From assembly GCA_002868955.1 (NCBI GenBank), contig PKTW01000039.1:1-33391 (forward strand): DNA of 33,391 nt. The letters run 5' to 3'. Origin of the DNA: Desulfobulbaceae bacterium (GTDB taxonomy: Bacteria > Desulfobacterota > Desulfobulbia > Desulfobulbales > BM004). The position numbers were made by a program, and so were the translations under genes. Numbering within the stretch: position 1 is the stretch's first letter; the number at the start of each line of letters is the position of its first letter. This document shows positions 30,394-33,391 of the stretch, one piece after another. The notes under the pieces were generated by a model. It did not search any database, was not told where the DNA came from, and worked only from the letters and a program-made list of their open reading frames with translations.

Positions 30394-31341
30394 ATGTTTT
30401 CCTTTACAAAAAATAGAGCATTTAACATTCAGCGTTTTTTAACGATTACAACTCTGACAGTATTTCTCTGTCTTTCTCTGGCGGCATGCACCACTTCCCC
30501 TCCAAAGAAGAATGAATTCAAATCTCCTTCCGATGCTGTGCAGGCTTTAGTTAAGGCCTTGAAGGCAGACGACGACAAGGAGTTGCTTGCGATTTTAGGA
30601 ACGGAATCCAATGAACTTATCTCCTCGGGCGATAAGGTCGCAGACCGGCAGACAAGGCAGAATTTTCTGAAAGCCTTTAATGAGCAAAACCGTATAGAAC
30701 CCGATGGGAACAATTTTCTGCTCGTAATCGGCAATAATGATTGGCCTTTTCCGTTTCCGCTCGTGAATAAGGATAACCGGTGGATGTTTGATGCCGCAAT
30801 CGGAAAGGAGGAGATACTGAACCGCCGCATTGGCAAGAACGAACTGGACACGATCCAAGTTCTGCTGGCCATTGTTGATGCGCAGCGTGAGTTTGCGATG
30901 GCGGAACGTGACGTCGATTCCCTTTTTGAATATGCTCAGAAATTTATCAGTGACCCGGGGAAGAAAAACGGGCTTCACTGGGAGGCCCAGGAGGGGGAGG
31001 AGCCGAGCCCCATCGGCGAACTGGTTGCAAACGCGAGAGCAGAGGGGTATACCACAGAGGATAACACTCCCATTCCTTATCATGGCTATTATTACCGTAT
31101 TCTCAAGGCCCAGGGAAAGAATGCACCGGGCGGGGCCTATGATTATATCATAAACGGCAAGATGATCGGAGGATTTGCCGTTGTTGCCCATCCGGCCGAC
31201 TACGCCAACTCCGGGATCATGACCTTCATCGTAAATCATGATGCTGTGGTTTATCAGAAAGACCTGGGAGAAAATACCGAGGAATTAGTCAAAGCCATGA
31301 CATTGTTCGACCCGGACGAGACCTGGACACCTGCTCAATAG
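30394..31341 (+). CDS. DUF2950 lipoprotein, partner of DUF3300
   Basis: 315 residues from the ATG at 30394, chosen because GGAGGAGA stands just before it and because only this start gives a normal lipoprotein signal ending LAAC (Cys32); an in-frame ATG at 30343 has no ribosome site. The body matches DUF2950: FKSPSDAVQALVKALKADD, LLVIGNNDWPFPFPLV, NRWMFDAAIGKEEILNRRIG, NELDTIQVLLAIVDAQREFA, and the C-terminal YHGYYYRILKAQG with YDYIINGKMIGGFAVVAHP. The function is unknown. DUF3300 and DUF2950 genes are commonly adjacent, implying a shared envelope role. Lipid anchoring places it in the periplasm. Confidence 0.88.
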   Translation: MFSFTKNRAFNIQRFLTITTLTVFLCLSLAACTTSPPKKNEFKSPSDAVQALVKALKADDDKELLAILGTESNELISSGDKVADRQTRQNFLKAFNEQNRIEPDGNNFLLVIGNNDWPFPFPLVNKDNRWMFDAAIGKEEILNRRIGKNELDTIQVLLAIVDAQREFAMAERDVDSLFEYAQKFISDPGKKNGLHWEAQEGEEPSPIGELVANARAEGYTTEDNTPIPYHGYYYRILKAQGKNAPGGAYDYIINGKMIGGFAVVAHPADYANSGIMTFIVNHDAVVYQKDLGENTEELVKAMTLFDPDETWTPAQ

Positions 31342-31459
31342 AGATTTCAGGCATCAGGACCATTCTTTTCGGCAATGTTTCCAGAGAGGCTTCTATGCTG
31401 CAGAAGTCAGACCGCTCGGTGTTACATTAAAGTCAAACCTTAACAAGGAGAAAGAAACC

Positions 31460-32311
31460 ATGAGATCCTTACTTGCAACCATTTTACTGGTCGCATTCCT
31501 AGCCACCCCCCTGGCAGCCCAGGAATTAACGGGAACACTTCTGCAGATTAAACAAACCGGAAAGTTCAAGATCGGTTATCGCCAGGACCAGCCACCAATG
31601 TCTTTTCTGGATAAAGACTCCACACCGGCCGGGTACTCCATTGATCTCTGTAAACTTATTGCGGCTGAAGTAGAAACTAAAATTGGCGGAACTGTAGCAA
31701 TTGAATATGTTCCCGTGACAGCTGCAGAGCGATTTAATGCCCTGTCCGACAACCGGATAGACATACTGTGCGGTTCGACCACCAAAACACTTTCCCGTGG
31801 TGAACTTGTTGACTTTACACAGCTTACATTTGTTACGGGCGCTGCATTCATGATCCTGAAGGATACGAAGATAATGAACAATTTCAATGGGAAAAAAATT
31901 GGGGTTGTGAAAGGCACAACAACAGAAGCTGCGCTGCGGGGACTCTTTCAGGAAACAGCGATAAATGCTGATATTGTCTTGTTGAATGCAACGGCTGCAG
32001 GACGTACTGCCTTGGAAAAAGGGGAGATAGACGCCTTTGCCGCAGACCAGGTTGTTCTTATTGGCCAGGCCTTGGCAGCAGCCAACCAGGAAAATTTTGC
32101 GATTCTGCCAAACGTATTCACATATGAACCTTTTGCCCTGGCGGTGAGGAGAAATGATGCAGACTTCCGTCTTGTTGCCGACCGCGTAATATCCCGTCTC
32201 TATCGCACAAAACAGATAGTGAAGACGTATGATAAATGGTTTGGCAAATTTTCACCGCAAATGCCGCAGGCATTTACAGCATTGATTCAGATTAATGCAA
32301 TACCTGAATAG
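31460..32311 (+). CDS. Amino acid-type solute-binding protein (SBP_bac_3), orphan
   Basis: 283 residues with a cleavable signal peptide (about 1-21, ending LAAQE) rather than a lipobox. Family 3 binding-protein features: FKIGYRQDQPPMSFLDKD, AGYSIDLCKLIAAEVE, VTAAERFNALSDNRIDILCG, the hinge TKTLSRGELVDFT, KKIGVVKGTTTEAAL, and GEIDAFAADQVVL. It resembles glutamate/aspartate (GltI-like) binders more than the lipoprotein at 24045. It starts at ATG 31460 behind AAGGAGAAAG. No permease or ATPase follows, so it is another stand-alone periplasmic binder in this window. Confidence 0.87.
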   Translation: MRSLLATILLVAFLATPLAAQELTGTLLQIKQTGKFKIGYRQDQPPMSFLDKDSTPAGYSIDLCKLIAAEVETKIGGTVAIEYVPVTAAERFNALSDNRIDILCGSTTKTLSRGELVDFTQLTFVTGAAFMILKDTKIMNNFNGKKIGVVKGTTTEAALRGLFQETAINADIVLLNATAAGRTALEKGEIDAFAADQVVLIGQALAAANQENFAILPNVFTYEPFALAVRRNDADFRLVADRVISRLYRTKQIVKTYDKWFGKFSPQMPQAFTALIQINAIPE

Positions 32312-32420
32312 ATTGAATTGTATTGCCATTTGCTTCCATCAAGGCCCTTCAGTCAATATTTTTTTATTTGCCGCATAACACTGTCAGGTTACTATCAGAA
32401 ATTATACAGAATTAAAGCTT

Positions 32421-32452
32421 TGTGCCACCCGGGATTCGACCCGCCCGAAGCA
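32421..32452 (-). other. tRNA T-arm-like fragment (possible attachment-site or tRNA remnant)
   Basis: On the minus strand the sequence reads GGGCGGGTCGAATCCCGGG followed by TGGCAC, resembling the T-arm and 3' acceptor end of a tRNA but with one T missing from the TTCGAAT loop and no matching body. It might be what remains of a tRNA end after an integration event. The resemblance is short and could be chance. Confidence 0.2.
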
Positions 32453-32500
32453 GGCAAGCTCAGGTGAAATGTTTACGTTGTTGTGTGTCCACTCGAAGCC

Positions 32501-33391
32501 ATGAAAAAAGAACCTGATATAAACACGAATTCAGCGAAGAGCACTCCCGACGAATTGTCCCGCAAGGTTGCTGAAACCGCCATACGGATCGGAGTGCTGA
32601 CACTTCTCCTTTTCTGGTGCTTTCAGATCGTACAGCCTTTCATCGCCACAATAGTTTGGGGAGCCATCATTGCTGTTGCGATCCACCCGGTCTATCGAGC
32701 CCTGGTTGATCTGCTGCGCGGACGGCGCCGACTGGCTGCCACCCTGCTCTCATTCGGCTTCCTGGTACTTTTGCTGGTGCCAACCGTGGTGCTGACCAAA
32801 CTGCTGGTGGAAAACGTGACCACCCTGGCGGAAGGTTTTCACCGCGGGCAGATTATTATTCCGCCGCCGCCTGAGGGGGTGAAAGGCTGGCCTGTTATTG
32901 GCGATTTGGTGGCGCGCATCTGGAGCCTCGCGTCCACAAACCTGTCCGAGGCGCTGAAGCCGCTGCAACCCCAGATCAAGGCCCTCGGCCTCTGGCTGGT
33001 CAACGTTGCGGCCAGTGCAGGAATCGGGCTTATCATGTTCATCTTTGCATTTATCATCGCCGGTGTCTTCCTGACCTATTCCGCCGGCAGTCACCGGCTG
33101 GCGCACGGTATCTCCAAACGCCTGGTGGGTGAACGCGGCGATGACTTTGCCAACCTGGCCGAGGCCACTATTCGCAGTGTTGCCCGCGGCGTCTTGGGCG
33201 TCGCCGTGATCCAGGCGCTGCTGGCCGGTCTGGGCTTCATGGTGGCAGGTGTCCCCGGGGCGGGCATCTGGACGCTGTTGTGCCTGATTTCCGCCGTGGT
33301 GCAGGTCGGTGTCGGCCCCATTGTGATACCCGCGATAATTTATGTCTTTGCCACCGGCAACACACTGACTGCGGTGGCCTTCCTGGTCTGG
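32501..33391 (+). CDS. AI-2E family membrane transporter, N-terminal part (truncated by the window end)
   Basis: ATG 32501 opens a frame that runs off the right edge after 297 codons. The product has a charged N-terminus, a pair of hydrophobic spans (LTLLLFWCFQIVQPFIATIV; AIIAVAIHPVYRAL), another pair around 90, a soluble middle part and further spans beginning near GLIMFIFAFIIAGVFL. The layout and the segments IVWGAIIAVAIHPVY and GVPGAGIWTLLCLISAVVQ (here followed by VGVGP) fit the AI-2E (PerM/YdiK/TqsA) family. Those proteins have been linked to autoinducer-2 export, sodium/proton antiport or other efflux; substrate not assignable. The region is GC-richer than the preceding genes. No strong ribosome site is seen. 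Confidence 0.82.
   Translation, partial: MKKEPDINTNSAKSTPDELSRKVAETAIRIGVLTLLLFWCFQIVQPFIATIVWGAIIAVAIHPVYRALVDLLRGRRRLAATLLSFGFLVLLLVPTVVLTKLLVENVTTLAEGFHRGQIIIPPPPEGVKGWPVIGDLVARIWSLASTNLSEALKPLQPQIKALGLWLVNVAASAGIGLIMFIFAFIIAGVFLTYSAGSHRLAHGISKRLVGERGDDFANLAEATIRSVARGVLGVAVIQALLAGLGFMVAGVPGAGIWTLLCLISAVVQVGVGPIVIPAIIYVFATGNTLTAVAFLVW

Noticed and set aside
31387-31402. AGGCTT-CTATG-CTGCA as a sigma-54 promoter before the solute-binding gene at 31460
   Set aside because: GG and GC spacing is right but four of the consensus bases differ, including the T before GC.

Overview
The window looks like a chromosomal segment of a Gram-negative, probably sulfate-reducing or related Desulfobacterota (deltaproteobacterial) bacterium. 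This is inferred from gene content, not from a marker gene: an outer-membrane TamA/TamB pair, a sigma-54 activator of a Thr-variant Walker B type, a NifX-like protein inside a two-component operon, a DASS-type anion symporter accompanied by single-domain receivers, and a four-helix-bundle (S23/Avd-like) cassette. No rRNA, intact tRNA, CRISPR array or complete insertion sequence was seen.

Layout. (1) 1-5523: the tail of a small membrane protein, then four consecutive exported or membrane-anchored alpha/beta hydrolases on the plus strand; the first two are tandem paralogous lipoproteins. (2) 5666-11570, minus strand: tamB followed by tamA, the outer-membrane/periplasm-spanning assembly or lipid-transport pair, convergent with the hydrolases. 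(3) 11583-14999: an AT-rich accessory stretch with a secreted HExxH metallopeptidase, a 48-residue membrane peptide behind a well-formed sigma-54 promoter, an unusually dense series of hairpin terminators, the apparent N-terminal stump of a phage-type integrase, and a zinc-ribbon protein ending in a CFI-box. (4) 15000-23712: a signalling and transport locus. A PAS/sigma-54 activator, a NifX-like protein, a Cache-sensor histidine kinase, a receiver and a kinase-like protein without ATP-binding motifs form one tightly overlapping operon that ends in a strong terminator. A second sigma-54 promoter then drives three further receivers (one degenerate), a CBS-pair protein and the DASS symporter. (5) 23713-28691, minus strand: an orphan solute-binding lipoprotein and the oxidative pentose-phosphate genes zwf and gnd. 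Two copies of an inverted-repeat-bounded four-helix-bundle cassette flank zwf, one intact and one internally deleted. (6) 29042-33391: a DUF3300/DUF2950 envelope pair, another orphan solute-binding protein and a truncated AI-2E family permease.

How the parts work together. The most coherent system is region 4. The membrane kinase probably senses a small ligand through its Cache domain and passes phosphate to several stand-alone receivers, while the sigma-54 activator encoded at the head of the locus is the natural candidate to fire the internal sigma-54 promoter that feeds the transporter. The most novel-looking elements are the expanded, partly degenerate phosphorelay with a shared C-terminal FAEAG peptide on two receivers, the sigma-54-driven micropeptide followed by the terminator array, and the inverted-repeat-bounded four-helix-bundle cassette, whose terminal repeat also occurs alone beside tamA.
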